From positions 102,500,852 through 102,564,851 of the forward strand of contig CM066728.1 of assembly GCA_033961575.1 (NCBI GenBank): a stretch of DNA of 64,000 nt. The letters run 5' to 3'. The notes beneath the pieces are model-generated. The model did not search any database and was not told the origin of the DNA. It was given only the letters and a program-made list of their open reading frames with translations. The position numbers and the translations under genes were made by a program. Shown here piece after piece: positions 31,500 to 43,684 of the stretch. This stretch comes from Aselliscus stoliczkanus. Lineage: Eukaryota; Chordata; Mammalia; Chiroptera; Hipposideridae. Every line of letters starts with the position of its first letter. Positions within the stretch are counted from its first letter, which is position 1.

Positions 31500-31925
31500 G
31501 CGCTCTGAATGGAAATTGCCAAGATTGTTTATGTCAAGTGAACCAAAATTGGAGCTGGGAGACCATAACGAAGTTTACTTTTTGCATGTCCTACTCGTGA
31601 ACTCTCGAACTTTCAAGCTCACCATAGCAACCGGACCATCTGTTTTCTTTACTCTGGGGGAAGCCAGTCGGTTTCACCAGCCAACATCCTCCATCTAAAC
31701 AATGGGCCTAACCGGTGCCCATTAACCTGGCCAACATCCTTCATTTACATTAAGGACCTAAATGGGGCCAGTCCTTACAGTTTTTGCTTTTATAAACCTG
31801 CCTCTGTTCCCTTCAGAGCACATTTTAGGTTGTTGCCTGAATCTGCCTCCTGGATTACAATCCCTCCCTTGCTCAAATATTAATAAATTGTGTGTGTGTG
31901 TTTATCCTTTATCACAGCCTAAACC
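31500..31925 (+). mobile_element. LTR-like sequence with TATA box and poly(A) signal
   Basis: TTTTATAAACC at about 31,788-31,798 precedes a pyrimidine-rich block and AATAAA at about 31,882-31,887, the spacing of an LTR promoter and R region. Two diverged ~50-bp tandem units start GCCAACATCCTCCATCTAAA (31,679) and GCCAACATCCTTCATTTACA (31,730). Confidence 0.4.
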
Positions 31926-32184
31926 TTTTTTTTTTGCTTGATAACACCCAGGCACCTGCTTGACCCTGGATGTGTGGTCTGGACGTGTCTGGGGTGCCTG
32001 GGGGTGGGGCACCCTCTCCCTGTCTGCTCTGCACTCCTGGTCATGGGGCCACTGCAGTTTCTGCTCCAAGGCTCCTGCCACAGCCTGCTCCATGTCACTT
32101 CCTTGGTTTCTGGTAAGATAGGGGCAGGATGTCTTCTGTCACCCAGGCCCCAGGTACATCAGTTCCTGTGTAGCTGAGCCAGTG

Positions 32185-32400
32185 GTGCTCAGAGGATAAG
32201 AATTTGACCATCTCTGATAGAATCTTGGCTCCATCTCTTGCTGTGTGTTTTGGAGAAACTGCTTACCCTCTCTGTGACTCAGCTTCCATATTTGTAAAAT
32301 ATGGATAATAATAGTATTTACCTTATAGGAAAGTTAGAAAATAAAATGAGATCATGTATGAAAAGTAGTTAGAATGGTGCCTTCTGTATAAAAGGCATCC
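32185..32400 (+). repeat. MIR element
   Basis: CTTGGCTCCATCTCTTGCTG, CTCTGTGACTCAGCTTCCAT and TTTGTAAAATATGGATAATA in order, typical MIR. Well preserved. Confidence 0.75.
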
Positions 32401-33335
32401 TCCACCCAGCCCTGAATATATCTCCTTCATGCTTTGACCTAAGACCTCTTTCTTGGGGCTCAAATCTAGTCTGGCTGAGATGGGAATGGGAGAGGGAAGG
32501 ACATGGGAGGCTAGTTGCCATGTTGTCCCGATCTCGCCCTCATCTCTTCCCTTTGCACAACTAACTTTCCCTTCCTCATTCTGGTACAAAAAAATTATAT
32601 ATATAAAAGCTCCCAAGCATGTCAGCATAAGGACTGGGATGGCCACAGGGGTCACAGCTCTGCAGTTTACATGTGTGAACCAGTATGGCCTTTACTATAT
32701 CCCCCGAGTACCCTTTGAACATTTGGGGTGTCCTCTGTAGGTCTGTTGTACACCTCCTGACAGCTCTTTGGGACTTTCTTGCCCATCTTGCCATCTTAAA
32801 CCCAGGGCCTTACATTTGAATTTCACTCCTGAGCATGTTGCCATGATCACCGACATGACCAGAACTTGGGGTAAAGACAGGCATTTCCCAATATTCTTAC
32901 CCCAAAACCAATTTTCTACCAGATGCTGTCAGGCTGAGTCCAGTGTGTATCAGCTATGCCTCAAAAAGACTGTTCCCTTCCAGAACTGTGCACGACAGTA
33001 AAGGTTTCTCCTCAGGGTTGGGGGGCGTTCCTATCAGTGGCAGGAATGCCCGAATCGCCGTCTACTGTGGAGAGAACTGTGGGCAGCTCTGCTCTGTCTG
33101 TGCTCCTGGCTGGGCCCGAGAGCTTGGCTACTGCCCCCAGCCATTTTCCAGTCCTGCCAGAGCAGGTGGAATGATGAACATGGCTTATTATTATTATTTG
33201 CATGGGTGGCCCATTATAATGCTTTACTTTTTAATTAATTGTGGTTCTTACTCCCTTTCTTTTCATCTTCAAAAGATTATTTTAACCCATCTTTCATTTT
33301 TCCCTTTTGACTTATAATAGCTTTTCCTGACAATC
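32401..33335. other. Intergenic, no gene recognised
   Basis: Several open frames of 60-120 codons overlap on both strands (32,323-33,317) but they share no conserved domain and have no splice or start context that I would defend. Confidence 0.4.
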
Positions 33336-33520
33336 TTTGTAAAAACAATTTTATTGAAGTTCTATTGAGATATAATTGATAAACAAAAGAATTGCATGTA
33401 TTGAATGTTGACCATTTGATGAGTTTGGACATACACAAACACCCCTGATGCTATCACCATGATCAAGATAATGGACATAGCCAAAACCTCCCAGAATTTC
33501 CTTTTGTCCCTCCACCCCAT
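33336..33520 (-). mobile_element. L1 3-prime end fragment, antisense
   Basis: AATTTTATTGAAGTTCTATTG and TATAATTGATAAACAAAAGA followed by ATTGAATGTTGACCATTTGA, the 3-prime terminal region of an older L1 in reverse. Confidence 0.65.
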
Positions 33521-33639
33521 TTTTTATATGGTAATAAAACTAAATCTGTTTTTAAAATTATTATTATGAGGTTTCTTCTCCTTTGACATAAAAATATGTG
33601 TTAGGCATTCATTTGGTAGTTTTTGTGCTTTTATTTATT

Positions 33640-35460
33640 TATTTATTTATTTATTTAATTTTAATATTTATTTATTTTTTAAATTAGTTTCAGGTGTACA
33701 ACACAGCGCAATAGTTATACATTTTACCCCTCAAAGTGACAACCCCCTCCCCCAATTCGCCACCCCACTCCCCCCCATATCATATATATCTATTACTCTT
33801 CCTCTGACTCCCTTCCACAGTATAATCCACATCCCGTGACTATCTATATATATTCAATTACAGTTGGTATACAACCTCCGCTTCAGGTATACAGTGCAGT
33901 GATCAAACCTCTACTCCATCCATGAAATGGTCTCCCCAACAAGACATGTGACCATCTGATGCCCCACAAAATATTTACACCATTATTAATTATATTCCCC
34001 GAACTGTCTTTCATATCCCTGTGGCAATATTGTAGTTGCCTATTTTTGCTGTCTAATCCCTTTCCCTTCTCCCTCATCCCCACCCTCCTCCCAACTAGCA
34101 ACCCTGTTTTTCCTCTATATCTATGAGACAGTTTCCGTTTACATTGCTCATTCATTCAGTTTTTCAGATTCCACTTATAAATGAGATCATATGGTATTTG
34201 TCTTTCTCTGACTGTCTTATTTCACTTAACATAATAGTCTCTAGGTCCATCCATATAATTGCAGATGGTATGATTTCATTCTTCTTTATAGCGGAGTAAT
34301 ACTCCATTGTATAAATATACCACAGTTTCTTAATCCAGTCATCTACCAATGGGCATTTAGGTTGTTTCCAAGTCTTAGCTATTGTAAATTGTGCTTCTAT
34401 GAATATAGGGGTGCATAACTTTTTTTTGAATAAGTGTCTTGGTTTTTTCAGGATAAATACCTAGGAGTGGAATTGCTGGGTCAAACGGTAGCTCTATTTC
34501 CAGTTCTTTGAGATACCTCCATATTGACTTCCATAGTGGCTGCACCAATCTGCAGTCCCACCAACAGTGCAGCAGGGTCCCCTTTTCCCCACAGCCCCGC
34601 CAGCACTTGTTGTTTGTTGATTTGTTGATGATAGCCATTCTGACTGGGGTGAGGTGGTATCTCATGGTGGTTTTTATTTGCATTTCCCTAATGACCAGTG
34701 AGGTTGAACATTTTTTCATATGCCTGTTGGCCTTCTGTATGTCCTCTTTAGAGAAATGTCTCTTCATATCTTCTGCCCATTTTCTTATTGGGTTGTTTGT
34801 TCTTTTTGGTGTTGAGTTTCATGAGTGTTTTATAAATTTTGGATATTAACCCCTTATCAGATATATCATTGGGGAATATATTCTCCCAATCAGTAGGCTT
34901 CCTTTTTGTTTTATTGATGGTTTCCTTTATTGTGAAAAAATTTTAAGTCTGATATAATCCCATATGTTCATTTTTTCTTTTACTTCCCTTGCCCGCAGGG
35001 ATGTATCAATAAAAATATTGCTCCGGGTAATGTCTGCAAATGTACTCCCTATATTTTCTTTTAGGAGTTTTATGGTTTCAGGTCTTACATTTAAGTCTTT
35101 AATCTATTTTGAATTTGTTCTTGTATATGGCGTAAGGAGGTGGTCCAGTTTCATTTTTTTGCATGTATCAGTCCAATTTTCCCAGCACCATTTATTGAAT
35201 AGACTATCATTACTCCAATGTAAATTTTTGCTTCCCTTGTCATAGATTAACTTTCCGTAAATGTCTGGATTTATTTCTGGGCTCTCTCTTCTGTTCCACT
35301 GATCTATGTGCCTGTTTTTATGCCAAATATCATACTGTTTTGATTACTGTAGCCTTGTAGTATGTTTTGATGTCTGGTAGCATGATACCCCCGACTTTGT
35401 TTTTATTTCTCAGGATTGCTGAGGCTATTCGGGGTCTTAGTTTTTGTACTTTTAGTATTG
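33640..35460 (-). mobile_element. L1, 5-prime truncated, antisense; retains an ORF2 C-terminal reading block
   Basis: Starts with (TTTA)n and TTAGTTTCAGGTGTACAACA and continues through ORF2 to about 35,455. On the minus strand 34,767-34,375 a 130-codon open segment carries the ORF2 C-terminal signature: [16 protein letters not shown], a Cys/His cluster [18 protein letters not shown], and [14 protein letters not shown]. Other frames are broken. About 1.8 kb; truncated in the reverse-transcriptase region. Confidence 0.88.
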
Positions 35461-35509
35461 TTAAAAAAATAAACTGGGCCACATTAAACATTTTAAGAAT
35501 TTATTTGAG

Positions 35510-35699
35510 GGGTGGCCAGTTAGCTCAGGTGATTAGAGCACAGTGCTCATAACACCAAGGTTGCCGGTTCGATTCCCATATGGGCCATGGAGCTGTGCCC
35601 TCCACAACTAGATTGAAAACAACTACCTGACTTGGAGTTGATGGGTGCTGGAAAAACCTGTTTTCCAATTTAAAAAAACTGTTTCCCAATTAAAAAAAA
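35510..35699 (+). mobile_element. VES-like tRNA-derived SINE
   Basis: tRNA head with TTAGCTCAGGTGATTAGAGC (A box) and GGTTCGATTCC (B box, 35,566-35,576), then CCCTCCACAACTAGATTGAA and a tail with two CCAATTTAAAA-like units. Perfect 12-bp target-site duplication AATTTATTTGAG at 35,498-35,509 and 35,700-35,711. Chiropteran VES-type by recall. Confidence 0.9.
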
Positions 35700-35711
35700 A
35701 ATTTATTTGAG

Positions 35712-36199
35712 CAAAAAATCAGTTGGAATCTGGCAGAGCCAAACCAGAAGGAGCTGAAGAGAGAGTTTTGTAAGGAAAAGACTGAAGCAAGGTAAGGAAA
35801 TGATAGATTGGCTTTAGCTTAAAGCCTAGTTGACTGTAATTGATTGTCCTTAGGTTTTGATTTTGTAACTTCAAGGTATTTACAGGCTTAGATTTTTGGT
35901 TTACTTATGTAGGTGTGGGAGTATTAGAGTCACCTCAGTGTAGTGGACTCCTTGTTTAATTCATTAACAGTATCAAATGAATGAGACTGTTTACCAAATT
36001 TAAATGGTCAATAATTTAGGATAAAAATACCTTTTTAAAAAAAATAGAAGTTCTTTGATGGACTACATTTATTATTAACTGAGCATAATCTCCACTTTAA
36101 GGGGGTGAGTCCCACAGTTTGGAAGTCAATGATTTGGGGATAAAAACCCCACTCCTTTCCTTGGTTTCTGAGTCAGTCAGCCTCTCTCTCGCTCTCTCT

Positions 36200-36245
<46 letters not shown>

Positions 36246-36601
36246 CGCACACAGTAATTGATGAATTGATGTTAGTCTATGGTTGATTTTTTCCAGCTGA
36301 ACTGAGGTTCTAGGGTAAAGATAACAATGTGGATGATGGGGACCCCAATATTTGGACTGGCTGTACTCACTGGTAATATGCCCCCGAAGAATCTACTTGG
36401 TTACTCTGAGTCCTAGTTTCCTCATCTTTAAAATGAAGAAATTTGACTCCTTATTCTCTAAGGTCCTTTCCTATCCTTATATCCCACATTCCCACAATTC
36501 TCTGGACTCAGAAGAGCTACTATTTATTGTAGCAATTAATGCACAAGCAACAAAAGCAAGTACTTACTTGCATATGAATAGAAGGGTAATCAAGAGGTGC
36601 A
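35712..36601. other. Intergenic with possible old LTR and microsatellite
   Basis: 35,712-36,160 has dispersed-repeat character (TTTGTAACTTCAAGGTATTT, GGTGAGTCCCACAGTTTGGA) but I cannot name the family. An (AC)n run lies at 36,203-36,242. No gene. Confidence 0.4.
36203..36242. repeat. (AC)n microsatellite
   Basis: About 20 AC units preceded by CT/CG-rich imperfect repeats (36,181-36,202). Confidence 0.93.
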
Positions 36602-37020
36602 GATAAAACACCTCAGAATCAAGATGGGCTGTGGGACACCATCCTTCAGGAGATGCCCAGCCGGCAAGGCAACCTGAGGCAGGAGAAATTAAATTTAACA
36701 GCAACAGCCGAGTGCTATCAGTTATCGGCGGCCCCAGGCGCACCAAATGGTGTCTGGCTCCCAGTGCTCAGCATGGGGGAGCCCTTATCGCTCCAGTCCT
36801 GGAATTTGGAACCATTATCTACCAGAGCAGTGGGATTAAAAATCATGTCTGGGCCTAATGGGCAGCGGCTAGCAGGCAGCCACGTAGTGACACTTATCGT
36901 TTGCAGAAAGGCGTCTTGGCAGAGCGGGAGGCTGGAAGGCAAGGGAGATGTCTTAGGACCCCTGACAAATTATCAGGGTCACCTCTGTGAAAGTTCCTTC
37001 GACTTCTCTGCAACTGAGGT
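36602..37020. promoter_or_regulatory. Candidate regulatory element: GATA-motif cluster
   Basis: Non-repeat sequence of higher GC than its surroundings with GATAA at 36,602 and five TTATC motifs at 36,722, 36,785, 36,815, 36,894 and 36,970, plus GGGATTAAAAATCATG near 36,832 (OTX/homeodomain-like). Motif density is above chance. Regulatory role is inference only. Confidence 0.3.
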
Positions 37021-37394
37021 TTAGTTTTCATTTTGTAAATAGTTATCAGTTGATTCCTTCTCATTCATGGTGTTGTTACAAGAATAAAATTCCTCCTTAT
37101 CTCACCGTGTTGTTATTTGAGATAATACTATAATCTTGATATATATTTTAGTTAATGTTATATAAGCACATTCCCATGTCTTTAAAAACTATCCCTAGAC
37201 ATAATTGAATGGTGCACAGCATTATATTAAAAAGAATCGTAATCTACTTGATCTGTGTTTCAACATTTAGTTTTCTTCCATTATTAATCATTTTAAAATA
37301 AACATCTTTATCTATAATTTGTATCATTTCTCAGAAGTGGAATTTTATGTAAAAACAGTATACGTGTAATTTTATTTTAAAATTTTTAACGCAA

Positions 37395-39165
37395 ATTTTC
37401 AAGTATTTCTTTATTGAAATTCTCACTGTTTCTTGGGCATCCTAATGACCACTGTTTTGAACTCTGTCTCTTGTAGCTTGCTTGCCTCAATTTTGTTTAG
37501 TTCTTTTTCTGCAGTTTTATCCTGTTCTTTCATTTGTGATGTATTTCTTTGTTTCCTCATTTTGGTTGCCTCTCTTTGTTAGATTTGATAGATCTGCCAT
37601 GTCTCCCAGCCTTGGCCAGATGGCCTTATGTAGTAGATACTTGTGGGACTTTGGCACATTCTCCCTGGTCACCCTCTTTGGGTGCTCCCAGAGTGTCCCT
37701 TGTGTGGGTTGTGTGTACCCTCCTGTTATAGTTGAGCCTTGATTGCTATTGGCATATCAGTGGGTGGGATTGACCCTCGGGCTGATTGGCTGTGGAGTTG
37801 AGTGACATTCACAGCTTATGGGCTACTGTGCAGGGGGATTACCCCACTGAGATTCCTCCCAGCAGGCTCTAGTGCCTGTTGAGATACCCTTTGTGTGTGT
37901 CACTTGTGGAGCTAATTGGGCGGTGCTCTGCTGCGGTCTGAAGCCAACCCCCAAGTATGTTAAGCCTCTTTTGAGGAGCTTGGGTGCAGGCCCAGGTCAC
38001 CCACTGCCTGTGACCAGCTGGGGACTATCTGATCAGAGCTACAGAGTGACCCATGGTTGTTCACTGCCTGCTAAACCTGGAGGCACATGGGAAAGGCCAT
38101 GGTGTTAAACAAAAACAGCTGCCACCAGTACCAGGCTGAGGGTAGCTCTGCAAAAACCAGGATACCCCGAGGCCTGCTGCCACCTGCTGGCTCCCTTAAG
38201 GCTTAACCACTGATAAAGCCTCATGCATTATGCAAGTTGGGTGAGGCAGGGGCTCAGGGAGTCATTAGAGTGGGAAGAATTGTGTAGATTCTGGTTTTGT
38301 ACCAATGCTGAGCCTGGTGGTACTAATCCAAAGTCTCAGAGCACACCGCAGCCAGTTGCCTCCTGCCTGGAGGCTGTGGACTCCAACAGTTTTTCAAGAA
38401 AATGCAACATGGGTGGGGCTTGCTGCTTGTGAGAAAGTGCCTCCAGCATTGGTGGAGTTGGGCAGAGCAAGGTCCCAGCAAAGCCCAGCAGACCAATCAG
38501 ATTCAGATTTGGCCTGTGGGGGAGGGCTCAACATAGGAAAGATGGTGCCTACCTGTAGCTGCATGGGAGGAGGACCCCACACAGGGAAAATGGTGACTGT
38601 CCTCCAGGCCTTGCCCCAAGGCTACACACCTCAGTCTGCTCCCTGTATGCTTCTGACACCCCCCAAGTTGCCATCCCTTCTCCAGAGCCCAAGGTGAGTG
38701 CCTGTGAGCGAATGAGTCTGCACAGGCCCTTTAAGAGGACATCTGAGTTTCCTGCAGCCTTCCATCCCACCTGGATGATTAGAATCCCCACTTTTTTTTC
38801 ACAGCCAGATGTTGTGGGGGCTCCTTTTCCAAGCCCCAGTACACTGGGCTGGGGAGCATGGTGTGGGGCTGGGGTTCCTTGCTCCTCCGGGGGGTACTTT
38901 TATGGCCAAGATATTCTTCCCAATTCTCAACCACCACACCACACGGAGGTTTGGGGCTAGCCTGTTTTGCATCTCTGCCCGCCGCTACCAGTCCAGGTAT
39001 GGCTTCTTCTTTATATCCTTAGTTATAAAACTTCTGTTCATCCAGACTTCAGATAGTCCTCCACATTGATTGTTCTACAATTTAGTTATAATTTTAATGT
39101 ATTCAAGGAAGGAAGCAGGCACAGTGTTTATCCTTTCTGCCATCTTGGATCTCTCCTCCAGTACA
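37395..39165 (-). mobile_element. L1 5-prime end (5-prime UTR plus adjacent region), antisense
   Basis: Homologous along most of its length to 14,150-15,635. The minus-strand 5-prime terminus near 39,160 reads GGAGAGATCCAAGATGGC, the canonical L1 start with its YY1-type AAGATGGC. No 3-prime L1 part adjoins, so only the 5-prime end remains. Confidence 0.75.
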
Positions 39166-39639
39166 CATTTTCATTTTCTTTCAAGGGGACACACATACAA
39201 TCCAAATTATTTCTCTACAAAGGAGTTCACCTTGCTGCTAATGGAGCCCCTGGCTGGTCACCAACTGAAGGAAAATCAGGCAGTATTCATTATGTCTGGA
39301 TGACTGATGCAATGAGTCACATCAATGATAAATTCGACTTCTCCAGCATGTTCATCCATCTCCCCTTTTGTTCTTTGTTTACTCTGTTGTGGTATCTCCC
39401 AGAATTTCTCAAGGATATAAGCACAAGGCAGACAAATGTCTCAGGTAGCTCTGGGTGGGGTGGGCTGTGATGGGTGAGGGGAGGGAGGTCAGAGAGACAC
39501 TGTGAGGAAGACTTTTCACATGAATGTTTATCCAGCTTATTTACAGAAACATCTGATTGTATTGAGAAAACATGAGGGGATAGGTGTTGATTTAAGGATT
39601 TGTCTTAAAGTTAAAACACATCTTCTTAAGGGATGTGAG

Positions 39640-40165
39640 AAAATAAAAAGCTAGCTGACATCTGGGAGCTTGCCTGATGCTAACTGCTAGACACTGTGGT
39701 TCTCACGTAAACAAGCTAACAGAAAACGAGATTGGACACAGTCACTGAGACCATGATGAAGTGAGACCAAACAAGGTCACTGTGCAGCCCATAAAATACC
39801 AGACATCCTCTCTCTCAGCTAAAATGAGTGACTGCTGCTTCTTTACCAATTATAGTTTTATCCTTGTTCTTGTCTACAATTCCTATAGATAAACCCTATA
39901 CACATATGCAACCATAGAATTTCCCCCACTTTCTGACAGCACCTAATGTAGACTAAACCCCTGGCTTACCACCCCTTAACCCCCTTCCCCTTTGCCAATG
40001 ACCCAACCAAAGCCCAAACCCTAGAATAGGTTCTTTGTAACACCCTCTTATTGATGTGCCTCATGGTTCCTCTTGATGAATGTATCGCCTCCCTGCTATG
40101 AATAATAAATCCAACCTGTTCGATGATGGTATGTTTCTGATACCTTTGGCTGGAGGACATTGACA
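39640..40165 (+). mobile_element. LTR-like sequence, unclassified
   Basis: TGAGTGACTGCTGCTTCTTT, ACAATTCCTATAGATAAACC, TCTGACAGCACCTAATGTAG and a late AATAAATCC (about 40,105) follow the order of an old mammalian LTR I recall but cannot name. Confidence 0.4.
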
Positions 40166-41864
40166 GAGGGTAAATGTATAACATATCACTTGGTTTTCAT
40201 TATATCATTGACCAGTGACATTGAAAGAAAGATTTGAGACCATCCATTCCATCATTTTTTGTTTATTTGTTTTGCTATCAACCACAGAGCTCTTTATTTA
40301 GACAGAAATTTTTGGTGGTATCCTAATATAAAGCAGATCAAAGGGAAACTGCTCTGGTCTGAACAGAGTGGCTCGTGATCCCCATTAGCTTAGGTCCCGC
40401 ATGCCTGCTCCCACAGTAGCCTTAAGTCACTTCCACTTGTCAGAGGGACTCATGTAGAAAACCACTTGCCTAGTTTAAATCCCTCATAACAGAGATTAGA
40501 TAGCCAATATCCAGTTATTATGAGTTCCTTAAAGTCACACTCCTTGTTAGGGACACATCTTAGACCAAGATTCTGGTTTCCTGACTCCTAAAACAGAACC
40601 AGAATTCTATGGTGGTGAATTCACGAGAATTCAGTGCTGGCTTACTTGCACTAATGACCTGTTCTGGACTCTTCATGTACACATCATTGACTGACTCTCT
40701 CACCCAAACACTCACTGCATCAGGACTCTGGCCCCCAGCAAATGTTCAATACCAACAACCACAATGATTATCATGGTGGTCCATAGTTAGAATATAAAGA
40801 TTCCCTTTTATGCATACATGCTGGGAAGAGCTCTACCCACTTGGAATGAGAATTCCAGTTAAAAGTGTTTGGCAACGATCTTTTTGCTAATGATCCTACT
40901 GAACTCTACTACTCAGATGTTTGAGGTGAAAGCAGCAGTGAGGAGAGGAAGATGAACTTGGGGGGTTAGTGAAAAGAAGACCAAGGATCATGGCTTCAAT
41001 GACTAGCTTGGGCTACTTCATTACACACTGATTAGATGAGGTATAAGCTTGCTTTATGCAGTGTCCTCACTTAAAAAGAGAAGAAATAATGTCTCTTCTT
41101 TGTTGATGCATTGGGATGTTGTAAAGATAGGTGGGTACTGGAAAGTAATTTAAATTCCCTGAATGAAAAGGGCTATGGCTATCCAGGGGGGATCAGAGAG
41201 AAATATTTTTGGTGATGTTTGTCACAATGCCCATCACATGCAAAAAGGACATAGATTGTGGGTGGCTGGGATGTAACATGAAGTGAGAATCTTTTCTGTA
41301 GGTTCCAGCTCAGACAGGGCAAGGAGTCAGCCCTAATGAGGCAGGTGGGACTCAGAGGAAAAAGGGACCATCATGAACTTGTTCTATATTTAAGATGATG
41401 CCTTGGATAGAGATTGATTATCTGGCCAAACCTCTTCTACCCAAATTTAGGCTGATCCATTACCACAGTTCAGACATCTTTCTGGGTCAGGCTGTGGCAC
41501 AACTTATGCTATTTTCATCACATTCTGACCTCTTTCTCATTTACAATGCGAAGACCCAGAAACACCAGGAAAGGGATTTGTGGATGGGTTTTCTTACCAG
41601 AATAATTAGGAAATAAACTCCAAAGCCTTTGTAAAAATATCATTAATGAGTACATTGCTGTCTTTAATCTCTTTAAACAACAACTAACTGTCACTGAGTG
41701 CTTACCAAGTATTGGGGAATTGTAACCAGGGCTGGAACTAGGTGAGATGAATAGGACACTCACTTTGGACACAAAATTTAAGAGGTTATCGATAAACTGA
41801 TGCCTATAAGTGCTTTCCATAATCAGTGTCTTTCTTTCTATTCTATTTTCATGCATTAACTCAT
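40166..41864. other. Intergenic, no gene recognised
   Basis: Unique-looking sequence. No recognisable element except a weak MIR-like scrap near 41,690. Confidence 0.4.
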
Positions 41865-42092
41865 TGTCATGGCTTGAGCTGCCATAATGAAGTACCATAG
41901 ACTTAGGTGCCTTAAACAACAGACATTTATTTCTCACAGTTCTGGAGGCTAGAAGTCCAAGATCAAGGTGCCAGCATGGTCATGTTCTTATAAGGACTCT
42001 TTTTCTGGCTTACAAACAACTGTCTTCTTGCTGTGTCCTCACATGGGGGAAGAGATAGAGATAGAGATAGAGATAGAGATAGAGATAGAGAT

Positions 42093-42144
<52 letters not shown>

Positions 42145-42333
42145 TGACTCTGGTCCATTTTCCTCTTCTTATAAGGACACTAATCCCATCACTGGGGCCC
42201 CACCCTCATGTGTTCATTTAAACTTCATCACCCAAAGACTTCGCTTTCAAATACCATCACATTGGATGTTAGGGCTTCAAATACCATCATACATGAATTG
42301 GTAAGTGGGGGACACAAACATTCAGTCCATAAT
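41865..42333 (-). mobile_element. MLT1-type (ERVL-MaLR) LTR, antisense, with microsatellite
   Basis: TTTATTTCTCACAGTTCTGG, AGAAGTCCAAGATCAAGGTG, TGCTGTGTCCTCACATGGGG and GACACAAACATTCAGTCCAT in the expected reverse order. Interrupted by an (ATAGAG)n then (AG)n run at 42,051-42,141. Confidence 0.85.
42051..42141. repeat. (ATAGAG)n-(AG)n compound microsatellite
   Basis: About eight AGATAG-phase hexamers followed by about 22 AG units. It lies where the MLT1 LTR has purine-rich sequence. Confidence 0.93.
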
Positions 42334-42424
42334 ACTCATTAAATTCTCACATCAATCCAATCAGATGTTTACTCCAATCTTTTTCCCCTTTTCTGTCTAT
42401 CTCTTTCTTTATTTCTCTCCTGTG

Positions 42425-42560
42425 TGAAAATTGGAGCATGGAGATGTTAAATAACCTGCCCAAGTTCACACATTAGCAAGAGGTAGAATCCCCATGAACA
42501 TGAATCCCCACTGCCCTACCCCCAGAACCTGCACTTTTATCCTCTCTTATTATACTGCCT
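42425..42560 (+). repeat. MIR fragment
   Basis: GGAGATGTTAAATAACCTGC, CCAAGTTCACACATTAGCAA and AGAACCTGCACTTTTATCCT in MIR order. Confidence 0.6.
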
Positions 42561-43333
42561 CTAAAGCAAAAGAATGGTAAGTTTTGATAAAATGCAAATA
42601 TTAAAGAATCAAGGCCTAGAATACAGTCCCAAGGAGATGAAATGCTTCAGGGGTTGAGGGGGCAAGCTTGCAGAGCCCCTGGTCCCCTAAAGCACCAGAT
42701 ACATGAGAGCTAAGGGGAGGGGAGGGAGATGGACTAAGGAGGGCTAGACAGGTGTAGAGCCCCCTTCTCTCCATAGAAGTAGCACCGCTATGGAAGTTAT
42801 AGAATCGGGAAACACTGCAAGGTCCCACTCAGCATTCACTGTGTCAGTGAATGTTATAGATCTAACTTGTGTGTCTCCTGAATTTGCCAAGTACCCTGTT
42901 TGGGAATAATCCCCGTTTCCCCTCACTGCTGACTGGGAACATGCCACATGTTATTTACATGATATCCTGGAGGCCCTGGACTGCCTGGCGTGGCTTGTCC
43001 AAGGTCACGTGCCGTGATCCATGGCCAAGATTTGGACTCAAGCCCAGATCCTGACAAGTAAGCCCCTGCTTCAACAATTACTTGCTGACATTCTTCCCTG
43101 TTAATTCTCCTTATCCACAAATTTGCAGGCTTCACAAGCTCTAGAGTGAAATTAACTTCTGTAATAGTGCCTTTATTCACTTTCTCTCGGCTCAGCTACT
43201 CTCTGTGGAAACCCTGGTGAGCCCCAGCAATTATTCAGTGTGCTTGGCAGACTCTGCCCCACCGTTAACCAGAAGTTGAGCTGTGAGTCCAGGCACTGAA
43301 ACCCATCTGTTTCTCCTCTTTTCATCTTGGCCT

Positions 43334-43684
43334 TGCTATGGACTGAATGTTTGTATCCCTCCCCAGTTCATCTGTTGAAATCCTAACCCTCAGTATCATG
43401 ATGTTAGAAGGTGGGGCCTTTGGAGGGTGATTAGGTCATGAGAGTGGAGCCCTCACAAATGGGATTAGTGCTCTTATAAGAAAAGACACAAGAGAACTTG
43501 CTTTCTCTCTCTCTGCCATGTGAGGACATAGCAAGAAGATAGCAGGCCTGGAAAAAGGTTCTAGTCAGATCTTGACTATGTTGGTATCTGGATCTTGGAC
43601 TTCCCAGTTTCCAGAACTGTCAGAAATAATTTTCTGTTGCTTGGGCCACCGAGTCTGTTATAGCAGCCCTAGCTGATTAAGACA
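43334..43684 (+). mobile_element. MLT1-type (ERVL-MaLR) solitary LTR, sense
   Basis: Starts TGCTATGGACTGAATGTTTG, includes AGGTGGGGCCTTTGGAGGGT, CTGCCATGTGAGGACATAGC and TTGGACTTCCCAGTTTCCAG, ends GATTAAGACA. Near full length. Confidence 0.9.

Noticed and set aside
32323..33317. Cluster of 60-124-codon frames on both strands
   Set aside because: No recognisable domain, no conserved start or splice context, overlapping in opposite directions.
34375..34767. 130-codon minus-strand frame as a stand-alone gene
   Set aside because: It is the C-terminal block of L1 ORF2 in a truncated L1; no start region or promoter.
35510..35580. Possible tRNA gene
   Set aside because: A and B boxes are present but the sequence does not fold as a cloverleaf with an anticodon stem, continues into a SINE body, and is flanked by target duplications.
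42033..42221. Asp-Arg/Glu-Arg repeat frame
   Set aside because: Produced by (ATAGAG)n-(AG)n inside an MLT1 LTR.
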